Shown here: positions 36,446 to 45,947 of the stretch, piece by piece | Layout: every line of letters starts with the position of its first letter | Numbering within the stretch: the stretch's first letter is position 1 | From: Anaerocolumna sp. AGMB13025 | GTDB lineage: Bacteria; Bacillota; Clostridia; Lachnospirales; Lachnospiraceae | Direction of reading: 5' to 3' | Length of the DNA stretch: 64,000 nt | Assembly (NCBI RefSeq): GCF_029689925.1 | Contig: NZ_CP121445.1 | Location: 2,473,001-2,537,000 of the forward strand | Made by a program: the position numbers and the translations under genes | The notes under the pieces: model-generated | What the model saw: only the letters and a program-made list of their open reading frames with translations | Database searches by the model: none | Told to the model about the DNA's origin: nothing

Positions 36446-36474
36446 ATTGTAAATTCTTTTCAAGGGATTGTCAA
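36446..36474 (-). promoter_or_regulatory. Consensus sigma-A promoter of the leader RNA
   Basis: On the minus strand TTGACA (36469-36474) and TACAAT (36446-36451) are separated by 17 bases. Confidence 0.75.
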
Positions 36475-36597
36475 GTAATTATTAATTATTTTTGACAGCA
36501 CATTAGTGGTTCGTGGTCCTTGCAGGTGTCTTATTAATAATTACTGGTATTGGTATGTATGAAGAGAGGCTTCGAGTGTGCATATTACTACTCTAAA

Positions 36598-36645
<48 letters not shown>

Positions 36646-36651
36646 GTGAAA

Positions 36652-36687
36652 TACTACATTGACACACATAGTAATATTTGATATGAT
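36652..36687 (+). promoter_or_regulatory. PadR operon promoter with inverted-repeat operator
   Basis: TTGACA (36659-36664) and TATGAT (36682-36687) with a 17-base spacer. TACTA (36652-36656) and TAGTA (36669-36673) flank the -35 as an inverted repeat, a good place for PadR autorepression. The operator call is inference. Confidence 0.7.
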
Positions 36688-36706
36688 ATAGTCCGGAGGT
36701 GATCAA

Positions 36707-37054
36707 ATGGGAGATTTAATCAGCAGTGATTTGATACGCGGACATATTGATACCATAATATTACGGGTACTTATAGATGGAGATAATTACGGATATGAAA
36801 TTATCAAAGCTATATTTAAGAGCAGTGACGGAGAGTACGAATTGAAAGAACCCTCCCTTTATACCAGTTTAAAACGTCTGGAAAAGTTAAGCTATATACA
36901 AAGCTATTGGGGGGATGAGACCCAGGGTGGCAGGCGGAAGTATTATAAAATAACCGTAACCGGTAAAGCTGCCTATGATAATGCTGTAACTGCTTGGAAT
37001 GCGGCGGTTAAAACTATTAATAAATTAATCCAAAGGAGGTCAGAACATGAATGA
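36707..37054 (+). CDS. PadR family transcriptional regulator
   Basis: A 115-residue winged-helix repressor. The pattern ILRVLIDGDNYGYEIIKAI, EPSLYTSLKRLEKLSYIQSYW and GGRRKYYKITVTGKAAYD is diagnostic for PadR. GGAGGT precedes the ATG. The next gene overlaps by 8 bases and the third by 4, forming a typical operon in which PadR controls a membrane protein pair and represses itself. The inducer is often a drug or membrane stress, not determinable here. Confidence 0.93.
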   Translation: MGDLISSDLIRGHIDTIILRVLIDGDNYGYEIIKAIFKSSDGEYELKEPSLYTSLKRLEKLSYIQSYWGDETQGGRRKYYKITVTGKAAYDNAVTAWNAAVKTINKLIQRRSEHE

Positions 37055-37718
37055 TCTAATTAAATATGTTGACAGTTTATTTATTAATTATAGAAAAGAT
37101 AAAAATACTCAGGATTTTAAAGAAGAAATCCTAAGTAACCTGGAAGCAAAATGGTCTGATTATATAAGTCAGGGTATGGATGAAGCAGAAGCTTTAAAGC
37201 GGGTAAAGGGAAGTATAACCAGTATTGATGGTTTAGTGGAAGATAGTAAACTTATCTTTTCGGATCGTTTTAAATTAGAGAGACTTCAGGTAACTTTAAT
37301 GGGTCTGATGATTGGATGGATATTAACCATACCGTTGATGATTTTTCAAAGATTTAATGTATTAAATATATCCCTGTTCCTTATGGTAATCATTTACGGA
37401 ATTTATTATATAAGTCAGACAAAGCAAAATCAGGATAGTGATCGAATCAGCATTGTCTATATTGAGGGTTATTACAGATATAGAAAGGCAGCCTGGCTTA
37501 TATGGGGCTTATTTTTTGCAGTGAGCTGTATATTGATAACTGGCATACATTTTGCCAGTAATATCTGGTTTTTGAGACCGGTACACATTGATGGACCCTA
37601 TCAGTTTGCAATGCTTGCGATACAATATTATATACCTTTTATAACTATTTTGATTCCAGTGACTATGACCCGGATATGCAGCATATTACGGAAGAATGAA
37701 GCGGGGGAAACAGTATGA
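37047..37718 (+). CDS. Membrane protein with permease-prefix-like N-terminus
   Basis: A 223-residue protein. The N-terminal 65 residues form a charged helical domain (FINYRKDKNTQDFKEEILSN, GMDEAEALKRVKGSI) like the DUF1700/permease prefix domain that accompanies PadR regulators. Four hydrophobic segments follow (about 83-110, 112-130, 150-172, 185-210). AAGGAGG lies inside the preceding gene. Function unknown; probably acts with the next protein under PadR control. Confidence 0.75.
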   Translation: MNDLIKYVDSLFINYRKDKNTQDFKEEILSNLEAKWSDYISQGMDEAEALKRVKGSITSIDGLVEDSKLIFSDRFKLERLQVTLMGLMIGWILTIPLMIFQRFNVLNISLFLMVIIYGIYYISQTKQNQDSDRISIVYIEGYYRYRKAAWLIWGLFFAVSCILITGIHFASNIWFLRPVHIDGPYQFAMLAIQYYIPFITILIPVTMTRICSILRKNEAGETV

Positions 37719-38455
37719 GAAATAGGAACAGAATTATAATTTTTTTATTTACGATAGGCGTAATTTTATGCGTTATTGTGCAAGGAATCATTATTCCGGA
37801 TAATGCAAAGAGACAGAAGGAATACAACATAGCTCAACTGGATGCCACAACCCATGATTTAGACCGTATTTTGGAATATAAAAGCCCGTATATGGGAGAT
37901 GCTTCCAACGACATAAATTTGTTTTACAATCTGCCTCTTGCTGTAAGGAATATGACCTTTCAGGTTATTTCAAACGAATTAACGTTTGAAGTTAACTATC
38001 AGGATGAACTAATTAAGGCAGGTGAATTGAGTAAAGATACAAGCAAGATAATAATCCATAAGACATCGAATAAAACAACAAATAAAACAACAAATAAAAC
38101 AACAAATAAGACAACGAATGAAACAACAAATAAGACAACGAATAAGACAACAAATGAAACACCAGATAAAGCACCAGAGGAAGGTGATGATACGCCAAAT
38201 TACCGAAGAGAAGTATATAAAGATTTAATCTATAATTCAACGGCGGCTTTTGCCCTGATTGATAATCTGGAAAATATAAATTACAATTTTTCCGATGTAT
38301 CCTACAGTGTTACCAGAGAAGGGATAGAAAAATTGTATAACCTGCCGTTGTCAGATTTATTGACTGTAAAAGAGTGGGAAGCAAAGGTACAGAATCCACT
38401 GAAAAATTCAGATTATATTGAAACAAGCATAAACAATGCTTTTATTGTCAGATAA
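37715..38455 (+). CDS. Membrane-anchored protein with NKTT repeats
   Basis: A 246-residue protein with one N-terminal transmembrane segment (about 7-25) and an extracytoplasmic domain. Residues about 119-150 are a run of four-residue NKTT/NETT units coded by near-identical 12-base repeats. The flanking sequences look like one globular domain interrupted by the repeat. The start overlaps the preceding stop (ATGA). DUF4097-type proteins often fill this operon position, but I cannot assign it. Confidence 0.65.
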   Translation: MRNRNRIIIFLFTIGVILCVIVQGIIIPDNAKRQKEYNIAQLDATTHDLDRILEYKSPYMGDASNDINLFYNLPLAVRNMTFQVISNELTFEVNYQDELIKAGELSKDTSKIIIHKTSNKTTNKTTNKTTNKTTNETTNKTTNKTTNETPDKAPEEGDDTPNYRREVYKDLIYNSTAAFALIDNLENINYNFSDVSYSVTREGIEKLYNLPLSDLLTVKEWEAKVQNPLKNSDYIETSINNAFIVR

Positions 38456-38491
38456 AGTGAAACCTTCAAAGGCTTTTCGTTTAGTAATGAG

Positions 38492-38548
38492 AAGCTCCCT
38501 CCTTGAAACGAGCTTTCCTGTTTCAGTTGCAATCATGGAAGGGAGCTT
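38492..38548. terminator. Terminator after the PadR operon
   Basis: AAGCTCCCTCC (38492-38502) pairs with GGAAGGGAGCTT (38537-38548); an inner GAAAC/GTTTC pair lies in the loop region. The T-run is weak, so it may work as an mRNA-end hairpin. Confidence 0.65.
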
Positions 38549-38750
38549 TCCTGTTATACACAAATTATAGTCTTTATATTAGAAATCAATAGTGTACCGA
38601 TACGAAACACTGGAGTACGCTAAAATGAAAAGAAGGATTCTAATTTAAATTTCTTCCTCTTTTATTGAGAGACCGTCTCTACGATATCCTGACTTACTAG
38701 GATGATAGTACAGTTTGTAAATTAGTATGTAATTAAAAGAAATCAGCGTT

Positions 38751-39557
38751 TCATAGTTTTTGAGCCAGATATAGCACACATAAGTAAGGTCTGTCAATTA
38801 CTCCGCCGTGTTTATCCGCCAGACATACTATGTCTTTATAAGCTTTTTGTTTCTCTTCCTCAGATTTTTGTATAAAAGAGTTTCCAGTCAGTGCAAATCC
38901 ATAATACTCATCAGCGGTATAAGTCTGCCTCCATAAGAATCTAAATACCTCGGGCTTATGGAATAAACCACTATCATAGATACTTGCGGTAATAGTTGAG
39001 ATTCGTTTTTCACATCCTTCTTCATTTAGAAAATCTGCCAGTCCGCCGTATCTTTTAGATATCTCACATAATTCATGATCCAAATCATTGTCATAAGTAA
39101 TATACATATTCCAAAAGGGTGCCAGGAATCCCTTTTCTTTTAAAGCAGCAGCACATTTTATAAAGCCGGCAGGCTGGGGAACCCAATGAAAGGCCTGAGC
39201 TGCAAATATTACATCATAGAAACGATCCGGAGTATTATAGTCCTCAAATCTGGAACATTCATATTTAATATTGGGATAATTCTGAAAGTTTAAAATACCT
39301 TTGTCAACCAGATCTTTTCCGGGATCAATGCAGCAGATATGGAAACCTTTATCTTTAAAAAGCTGTGTTGCCTTGCCACTGCCAGCACCGATTTCTAATA
39401 GTTCGGAACCTTTTGTGATACCGGTCTTATGGGTAAACGTCTGGACTAGTTCCGCAGGATAACTCGGACGGAACTGATCATAATAATCAGCCGCTAAATT
39501 AAACATTTCACTTTCCTTTTTATAAATTTCATCGTAATTTCGGGTAGTGTTCTTCAT
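38751..39557 (-). CDS. Class I SAM-dependent methyltransferase
   Basis: A 268-residue methyltransferase. Motif I is LLEIGAGSGKAT near residue 49, the acidic residue after strand beta2 is in CCIDPGKDL, and motif IV is VIFAAQAFHWV, with the AFHW signature of the UbiE/YcgJ-like group. AAGGAG is six bases before ATG 39557; the in-frame extension to 39635 has no ribosome site. Substrate unknown. It is monocistronic. Confidence 0.88.
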   Translation of the reverse strand: MKNTTRNYDEIYKKESEMFNLAADYYDQFRPSYPAELVQTFTHKTGITKGSELLEIGAGSGKATQLFKDKGFHICCIDPGKDLVDKGILNFQNYPNIKYECSRFEDYNTPDRFYDVIFAAQAFHWVPQPAGFIKCAAALKEKGFLAPFWNMYITYDNDLDHELCEISKRYGGLADFLNEEGCEKRISTITASIYDSGLFHKPEVFRFLWRQTYTADEYYGFALTGNSFIQKSEEEKQKAYKDIVCLADKHGGVIDRPYLCVLYLAQKL

Positions 39558-40022
39558 AGGATTCTCCTTGTTTTCGTGAATATGCAGATAACTTTCATTA
39601 TACTTAATGTTACGAAACAGAACTGTATGTTTCATATGTTTTTGTCTGCTGTAAAATACAATAAAAGCTATTGAACAAAATCGCTGGCACGCTGGCTGTC
39701 CAATGTAGTGAAGCAGGTCTGAAATGCAATCTTTTTTTCTAAGACCCCAACTCCAATACTTTCCTTTCTAATTATACCACCTATGGAATTATATGGAATA
39801 AAAAATATATTTAGACAGATAATTTTGAAAATGATGAACCTGTGTTCCTGTATAAATTAATTATAAATGCCTAAATAGTTATAAAACAAGAATATAGTAG
39901 AAAAATATCATAAAGTTTACATTGATATTACCAAAATATGGTTGATTGTCTGAGGAAATCCATTTACTATTAAAATAGACAAGTTCTTGTGTCTGTTAAT
40001 AATCTTATAGGAGGTGGAGTTT
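39558..40022. other. Intergenic region between divergent genes
   Basis: About 465 bases. AGACAAGTTCTTGTGTCT near 39977-39994 is an imperfect palindrome before the nucleotidase gene. TTTACT near 39963 could be a -35. Nothing else recognised. Confidence 0.35.
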
Positions 40023-41885
40023 TTGAAACGATTACACAAAATTATTTCATTTATGCTGGTACTGTTGCTTATTTTTACTTCCAGTATTACAGCATCAGCA
40101 GAAAAGGTACTTTCACTGGAAGAAAAGAATTTAAAAGGTTATACCATAATCCTGCATACCAATGATACCCACGGAAGGGTAGTGCCGGACAGTTATAACG
40201 GCTATATGGGAATTACAGCAGTCAGTGCCCTTAAGAAATACTATGAAGCATCCGGTGCACAGGTTATTTTATTAGATGCCGGCGATACGCTCCATGGGCT
40301 TCCCATTGCCACACTCGAAAAAGGAGAAAGTATTGTTAGTCTCATGAATATGGCAGGTTACGATGCCATGGCACCAGGAAATCATGACTTTAATTATGGG
40401 AGCGAACGGCTGTTAGAGCTAAAAGATCAAATGAAATTCCCATTAATATCATCTAATATTACTGTTAAAGAAACTGGGAAACCATTTCTAGAGGATAATA
40501 TAATTCTCGAGAAAAATGGTGTAAAATATGGTATCTTCGGATTATCCACGCCGGAAACTGCCTATAAAACCAATCCCAAGAATGTATCGGACATACAATT
40601 TACAAATCCTGTTGAGGCTGCAAAAGAAGAAGTAAAGACTTTGGATGCAAAAGGCGCTGATGTAATCATTGCACTGGCACATCTTGGAACAGATAAAAGC
40701 AGTGAATTTACCTCGGATTTAGTAGCACAGAATGTGGAAGGAATTGATTTGATTGTTGATGGACACAGCCATACCGTATATGAATCCGGTCTTAAGGTTA
40801 AGAATACTTTAATTGCCAGCACCGGAGATTACTACAGGTATATCGGTGTAGTAACCATTGATCCTAATGGGAAGATGAATGCAGGTCTTGTGAATTCTAC
40901 TACTTTTTCAGAGACGGATAAGAATATAGATACATTAATTAATGAAATTTCTGGCAAACAGGAAAAACTCCTCTCAAAAGTTGTTGGAAAAACCAATGTC
41001 TATCTGGATGGAGTACGGGAAAATGTACGTACAAAGGAAACCAATCTGGGGAATCTGGCAACAGATGCTTTCCGGTATGCTACTGGTGCTGACGTGGCAT
41101 TTACCAACGGCGGAGGTATCCGTGCTTCCATAGAAGCTGGAAATATAACGAAAAAAGATTTAGTAACTGTATTTCCTTTTGGGAATTATGTAGTGACAAA
41201 AAAAGTCACAGGTAAGGCTATTCTGGAAGCTATGGAGTCTGGGGTTGCCTCTTATCCGGAACCATTAGGTGCCTTCCCACAAGTATCCGGCATAACCTTT
41301 TGTATTGATGCTTCCAAACCTGCCGGAAGCCGTGTAGTAAATGCTAAGATAAACGGAGTTCCTGTGAATCCAAAGAAAACATATTTGCTGGCTACGAATG
41401 ATTTTATCGTAGCAGGCGGGGATGGATATACCATGCTGGCCAATTTTGATATAGTGAATGAATATGGAGCTATGGAAGAAATAATTATCAGTTATATTGA
41501 TAAAATTAAGAGGGTAGACAGCAAAACAGAAGGCAGAATTACTGTGATAAACGAAACAGTTAAGTCAGATAAAGGGGATAAGATAGATAGCGCAGATAAG
41601 ACTGATAAAGTTAATAAAGCAGATAAAACAGATAAGATAAATAAAGCAGATAAGATAAAAAAAACAGATGCTGGGGAGGATAATTTAACTGTTCAGCAGG
41701 ATAAACAGACAACAAAAGCTTATGATACGTATGTGGTTACAGAAGGAGATTATTTGCGGAAAATCGCTTTAAAGATTTATGGAAATGAAAGTGACTGGAA
41801 AAAGATTTATAATTGGAATAAGGATATTATTGTTAATCCAGATAAAATACAGATTGGTCAAAAGTTCAAAATATATACCGAATAA
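40023..41885 (+). CDS. Secreted 5'-nucleotidase/metallophosphoesterase with LysM
   Basis: A 620-residue exported enzyme. The signal peptide ends at about residue 27 (SITASA). The metallophosphatase domain shows HTNDTHGR, DAGDTLHG, GNHDFNYG and VDGHSHT, the metal ligands of the UshA/YfkN group. The 5'-nucleotidase C-terminal domain has GNLATDAFR, FTNGGGIRA and VFPFGNYV. A Lys/Asp-rich linker (about 516-550, repeated ADKTDK units) leads to a C-terminal LysM (YVVTEGDYLRKIALKIYG), which should bind peptidoglycan. AGGAGG points to a TTG start at 40023; the GTG at 40014 overlaps the ribosome site. It would release phosphate and nucleosides at the cell wall. Confidence 0.9.
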   Translation: MKRLHKIISFMLVLLLIFTSSITASAEKVLSLEEKNLKGYTIILHTNDTHGRVVPDSYNGYMGITAVSALKKYYEASGAQVILLDAGDTLHGLPIATLEKGESIVSLMNMAGYDAMAPGNHDFNYGSERLLELKDQMKFPLISSNITVKETGKPFLEDNIILEKNGVKYGIFGLSTPETAYKTNPKNVSDIQFTNPVEAAKEEVKTLDAKGADVIIALAHLGTDKSSEFTSDLVAQNVEGIDLIVDGHSHTVYESGLKVKNTLIASTGDYYRYIGVVTIDPNGKMNAGLVNSTTFSETDKNIDTLINEISGKQEKLLSKVVGKTNVYLDGVRENVRTKETNLGNLATDAFRYATGADVAFTNGGGIRASIEAGNITKKDLVTVFPFGNYVVTKKVTGKAILEAMESGVASYPEPLGAFPQVSGITFCIDASKPAGSRVVNAKINGVPVNPKKTYLLATNDFIVAGGDGYTMLANFDIVNEYGAMEEIIISYIDKIKRVDSKTEGRITVINETVKSDKGDKIDSADKTDKVNKADKTDKINKADKIKKTDAGEDNLTVQQDKQTTKAYDTYVVTEGDYLRKIALKIYGNESDWKKIYNWNKDIIVNPDKIQIGQKFKIYTE

Positions 41886-41980
41886 GCAAAGATCAGTTCC
41901 ACATAGAAATATTACCAGAAGATAAATGTATTAAGTCAGACTTTCAGACTTTGTGAAGTCAAGACAAAGAAATGCCTGGA

Positions 41981-42032
41981 AAAAAGAGTCCGCTGCAAAT
42001 TGAAAGAATTGAATTTGCAGCGGACTCTTTTT
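41981..42032. terminator. Bidirectional terminator
   Basis: AAAAAGAGTCCGCTGCAAATT and its reverse complement form a perfect long stem around a short loop, with A and T runs on either side. It serves both the nucleotidase gene and the convergent ABC exporter pair. Confidence 0.95.
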
Positions 42033-42040
42033 ATACCTAT

Positions 42041-43837
42041 TTAGATAGCACTTTCATTCAGAAATTCATATTGGGATATAAACAGCTCATAATAACTGCC
42101 TTTTAGCCTCATTAACTCTTCGTGGTTACCCATTTCCTGAATCTTTCCGCCGTCAACGTAAAGGATGCAGCTGGAATTCTTAATGGTGGAAAGCCTGTGG
42201 GCAATAATGAAGGAAGTTCTGTTTGCCAAAAGCTTGGTAAGTCCTTCTTGTAACAGGATTTCTGTTTCTGTATCGATGCTTGAGGTGGCTTCATCCAGTA
42301 TTAATATCTTAGGATCGGCAAGTAAGGCTCTGGCAAAGGAAATCAACTGCCTTTGACCTGCTGATAAACGGCTGCCTCGTTCATTCACTTCTGTATAATA
42401 ACCATTTTCCAGTCCCATGATAAAATTGTGGGCACATACGGTTTTAGCAGCCACCATAACCTGTTCGTCGGTGGCTTCCATATTACCGTAACGGATATTA
42501 TCCATAATGGTGCCGGAGAATATGAAACTATCCTGGAGCATGACGCCCATTTGCTTACGCAGAGACTTAATCGTTACCTTGCTGATATCGATACCGTCAA
42601 TTAAAATCTCACCGGAATCCAGGTTATAAAAACGGCTAATCAGATTGATGATGGTAGTCTTACCGGCTCCGGTAGGACCAACAATAGCAAAGGATTCTCC
42701 TTGATTGGCTTTAAAGCTGACTTCGTTTAAGATTCGGATACCGTCTTCGTAACTAAAGCATACATCCTTGAATTCCACCGTACCTTTAATCGGAGGCATT
42801 TCTGCAGCTCCTTCCATATCCTTAACCAGTACCGGCTCATCAATGGTTTCCATAATTCGCTCCAGATATGAGATAGCAGTCAGAAGAGAATTATAGAAGC
42901 TGGCCAATGTATTGATAGGTGCCCAGAATCTACCGATATATCCGGTAAATGCAATTAAAACGCCGATGGTAATGCCGGGAACCTGATTGTCTATCCAGGA
43001 AACACCCAGGATATATATGGCTGCGGTAGTAATCATGGAGATATTATCGATGGCCGGCCACAAAAGAAAGTTTAGTCTTACCGCATTCATCCAGGCCTTG
43101 TAGTAATTATTGCTTAAACTGTTAAATATTTTAATATTTTCCTGTTCCCTTACAAAACTCTGGGTAACACGGATACCGTTAATGCTTTCTGCTATATAGG
43201 CATTTAAATTAGAGGACTTATTACTGGATATCTGCCAGGCCACCCGCTGTTTCTTCTTTATAACAAAGATTAAAGTCATAAGTACCGGTAATCCCAGCAA
43301 ACAGATGATAGACAGCCTTACATTAATGGACAGCATAAATGCAACAATAAAGAAAAGGCTGAATAAATCCGTAATGGTATTAACGATACCGTTGGAAAGT
43401 AAATCACTTAAGCTGTTAACATAATTTACAACACGTACCTGTATTTTACCGTGAGGTCTGTCATCATAATAAGAAAAGGGAAGTTCCTGCAAATGGTTAA
43501 AAATATCGCTTCGTATCTGGTGGATAATATTCTGTCCAAGTCTCGTCGTAATATGGATCTTAAGTCTTAAAAACACAACAATGATTAAGTTAAATAAAAG
43601 TAACAGTAAGCTGATGGAAACAATCCCTTTGATATTCTTATCCGGTATGTAAACATCCATAATAGTCATTAAAATACGGGGGGTAAACATCCCTAAGGCA
43701 CTGGATATAATCATCAGGACTATGGTAAAGATCATATCCCTTCTATGGGGTCTGATGTAGGTATAAAGCCGTTTTAACTGTTCAAAGCTGAATTCGGACT
43801 GGAGAGTTTCGTCAATATCATACTTATTTCTAGCCAT
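42041..43837 (-). CDS. ABC exporter half-transporter, canonical Walker B subunit
   Basis: A 598-residue type IV ABC exporter subunit: six membrane helices in about 30-320, then the nucleotide-binding domain with GPTGAGKTTI, signature RLSAGQRQLISFARAL, Walker B ILILDEATSSID and switch HRLS. The catalytic Glu is present in its Walker B, but its signature reads LSAGQ instead of LSGGQ. It overlaps the preceding half-transporter gene by 8 bases. Together they match heterodimeric exporters such as BmrCD, LmrCD and TM287/288. AAGGAGG precedes the ATG. Confidence 0.92.
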   Translation of the reverse strand: MARNKYDIDETLQSEFSFEQLKRLYTYIRPHRRDMIFTIVLMIISSALGMFTPRILMTIMDVYIPDKNIKGIVSISLLLLLFNLIIVVFLRLKIHITTRLGQNIIHQIRSDIFNHLQELPFSYYDDRPHGKIQVRVVNYVNSLSDLLSNGIVNTITDLFSLFFIVAFMLSINVRLSIICLLGLPVLMTLIFVIKKKQRVAWQISSNKSSNLNAYIAESINGIRVTQSFVREQENIKIFNSLSNNYYKAWMNAVRLNFLLWPAIDNISMITTAAIYILGVSWIDNQVPGITIGVLIAFTGYIGRFWAPINTLASFYNSLLTAISYLERIMETIDEPVLVKDMEGAAEMPPIKGTVEFKDVCFSYEDGIRILNEVSFKANQGESFAIVGPTGAGKTTIINLISRFYNLDSGEILIDGIDISKVTIKSLRKQMGVMLQDSFIFSGTIMDNIRYGNMEATDEQVMVAAKTVCAHNFIMGLENGYYTEVNERGSRLSAGQRQLISFARALLADPKILILDEATSSIDTETEILLQEGLTKLLANRTSFIIAHRLSTIKNSSCILYVDGGKIQEMGNHEELMRLKGSYYELFISQYEFLNESAI

Positions 43838-45593
43838 TGTATTTACCTCCTTTTTGCTTTGTCCTTACGTATTTATCAAATTCACCATACTGATGATTAA
43901 ATACAGTATAATAATACCCTTGTTTGGCAATTAAGCTGTCATGGTTACCGGCTTCTAATATTTTGCCGTCATCTACGACCAGAATCACATCGGCATCTTT
44001 AATGGAAGAAATCCGGTGGGCAATGATGAATACAGTCCGGTCGGTCAGGGAGGTTAATTGATTTTGGATATGGGCTTCTGTTTCCATATCAACTGCGGAG
44101 GTAGTATCATCCAATATAACAATGGAAGGATTTTTAAGGAGTGCTCTGGCAAGAGAAATCCTTTGCTTTTGACCGCCGGATAAGCCCATACCGCGTTCGC
44201 CGACTATGGTGTCGTAACCATCTGGCATATTTTGTATGAAATCATCTGCATTAGCGACTTTGGCAGCTTCCTTAACTTCCTCAAAGGTACAGTTTGGATT
44301 GCCATAGGCAATATTACCTTCAATGGTATCTGAAAATAAGAAGACATCCTGCATGGCCATACCGATATTATTACGCAGGCAGTATAAATCCATGTCCTTT
44401 ACATTAATGCCATCAATGGTAATGGCTCCGTCTGTAACATCATAAAAACGGCATAACAGGTTCATTAGGGTGGATTTACCTGAACCGGTGGCACCGATAA
44501 TACCTACCGTCTGACCCGGCAGAATCCTAAAATTAATATCCGTTAAGATAACATCGTCTTCCGCACGGTAATTTACATGCTTAAACTCGATTTCCCCATG
44601 AAAGCGTTTATTATCAACGGCATGTCTGGGAGTTTTAATAACCGGTTCTTCTTTTACGGTAGCATAGATTTTCTCCACGGAAGTAACGAATCTCTGATAA
44701 TCGTTGGCCAGCCAGCCGGCCATTCTTAAAGGGTTATTTAGCATCCAAAGGTAACCGCTTACTGTAACTAGCTTACCTATGGTAATGGAACCCTTTACTA
44801 CCATGATACCGCCTACCAGGTAGAGTATAAAGGTTAGAGAGTTTGCTAAAAATTCAAAAATAGGTACATATTTACGCCAGATTGCAGCAGCTCCTAATTC
44901 CGCCTCCCGGTATTCATCGTTTTCCTTATTGAATTTTTCAATCTCAAAGTCCTCTTTGGCAAAGGCTTTTACGACCCGGTTCCCGCTTACATTTTCCTGA
45001 ACTGCGGTATTGAGACTGGAAAAATGCTTCCTTATATTATGGAAGGCAGGTTTAATCGCCCTTAATTGCTTATAAGTAGTTATAGCAGTAAGTGGCAGTA
45101 CAACGATCATACAGAGTGCCAGTCTGTAATCCACGGTAAATATCATAACCAAAGCTATGACAAAGAGCAGGGAGTTTTCATAGATGGCGTAAATAACAAA
45201 AGCCACAAAGTGACGGATTGCCTCCATATCACCGGTTTGCCTTGACATTAAGTCACCGGTCCTGTTTTTGTTATAAAAAGAAAAATCTTCTTCCAAAAAG
45301 CGGCGGTATACATAGTCACGCATGGTATAGAGCATTCTCTGGGAGGTGGTCTCAAACATATATAAATATATGTATCGTATTACGGACCTGATCAGTGTGG
45401 TAATGATAAGAAGCAGTACCAGTTTCAGTAACAGTTCCTTGTGTCCTCCCTTGATTACATCATCTACGATTATTCCGGATATGTACGGATTAATAATTGT
45501 CAGACAGGATGTAAAAGTAAGCAATATAAGTGCTATTATTAAAGTAGTACGGTATTTTTTCAAAAATGAAAAAAACCATTGCATAGCTGTCAT
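43830..45593 (-). CDS. ABC exporter half-transporter, degenerate Walker B subunit
   Basis: A 587-residue partner with six membrane helices and a nucleotide-binding domain: GATGSGKST, signature GLSGGQKQRISLARAL, Walker B VILDDTTSAVD and switch HRIS. Asp replaces the catalytic Glu after Walker B, the hallmark of the non-hydrolysing site in heterodimeric exporters. Its canonical LSGGQ signature would complete the active site with the partner's canonical Walker B. GGGGAGG lies 11 bases before the ATG. Probable drug or lipid exporter; cargo unknown. Confidence 0.92.
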   Translation of the reverse strand: MTAMQWFFSFLKKYRTTLIIALILLTFTSCLTIINPYISGIIVDDVIKGGHKELLLKLVLLLIITTLIRSVIRYIYLYMFETTSQRMLYTMRDYVYRRFLEEDFSFYNKNRTGDLMSRQTGDMEAIRHFVAFVIYAIYENSLLFVIALVMIFTVDYRLALCMIVVLPLTAITTYKQLRAIKPAFHNIRKHFSSLNTAVQENVSGNRVVKAFAKEDFEIEKFNKENDEYREAELGAAAIWRKYVPIFEFLANSLTFILYLVGGIMVVKGSITIGKLVTVSGYLWMLNNPLRMAGWLANDYQRFVTSVEKIYATVKEEPVIKTPRHAVDNKRFHGEIEFKHVNYRAEDDVILTDINFRILPGQTVGIIGATGSGKSTLMNLLCRFYDVTDGAITIDGINVKDMDLYCLRNNIGMAMQDVFLFSDTIEGNIAYGNPNCTFEEVKEAAKVANADDFIQNMPDGYDTIVGERGMGLSGGQKQRISLARALLKNPSIVILDDTTSAVDMETEAHIQNQLTSLTDRTVFIIAHRISSIKDADVILVVDDGKILEAGNHDSLIAKQGYYYTVFNHQYGEFDKYVRTKQKGGKYNG

Positions 45594-45669
45594 AATTTAA
45601 ATGTCCTCCCCTTTTCTTCGGTTGCTTTTTTAGATTCTGTTCCATTATATAATTATGAAGAAAAAATAA

Positions 45670-45698
45670 AATGTACTTTGTTATTTAAAACATGTCAA
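45670..45698 (-). promoter_or_regulatory. Promoter of the ABC exporter pair
   Basis: TTGACA (45693-45698) and TACATT (45670-45675) on the minus strand, 17 bases apart. Confidence 0.65.
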
Positions 45699-45947
45699 TT
45701 ATTATATACGCGAAAAGTTTCGAGGGCTTTCAAATTCAGGAAAAACGATAGGCTTTCTAGGCATTTAACAAAATGATAAAAAATACCCAGTGCAAAAAAA
45801 AGAGAAAATACTGCAAAAAATGTTTTTCATTTAGTAAAAAGGTGTTATAATAAATATAGTTTTGAGCAATGAATACCAAGCCTGTCATCAGGTGCCAGAC
45901 TTACGTCGTAGGTATATTACTTGCTAGCAAAGAGGAGGAGGTATGGT

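Noticed and set aside
38013-38240. Minus-strand Leu/Ser-rich frame
   Set aside because: Reverse reading of the NKTT repeat.
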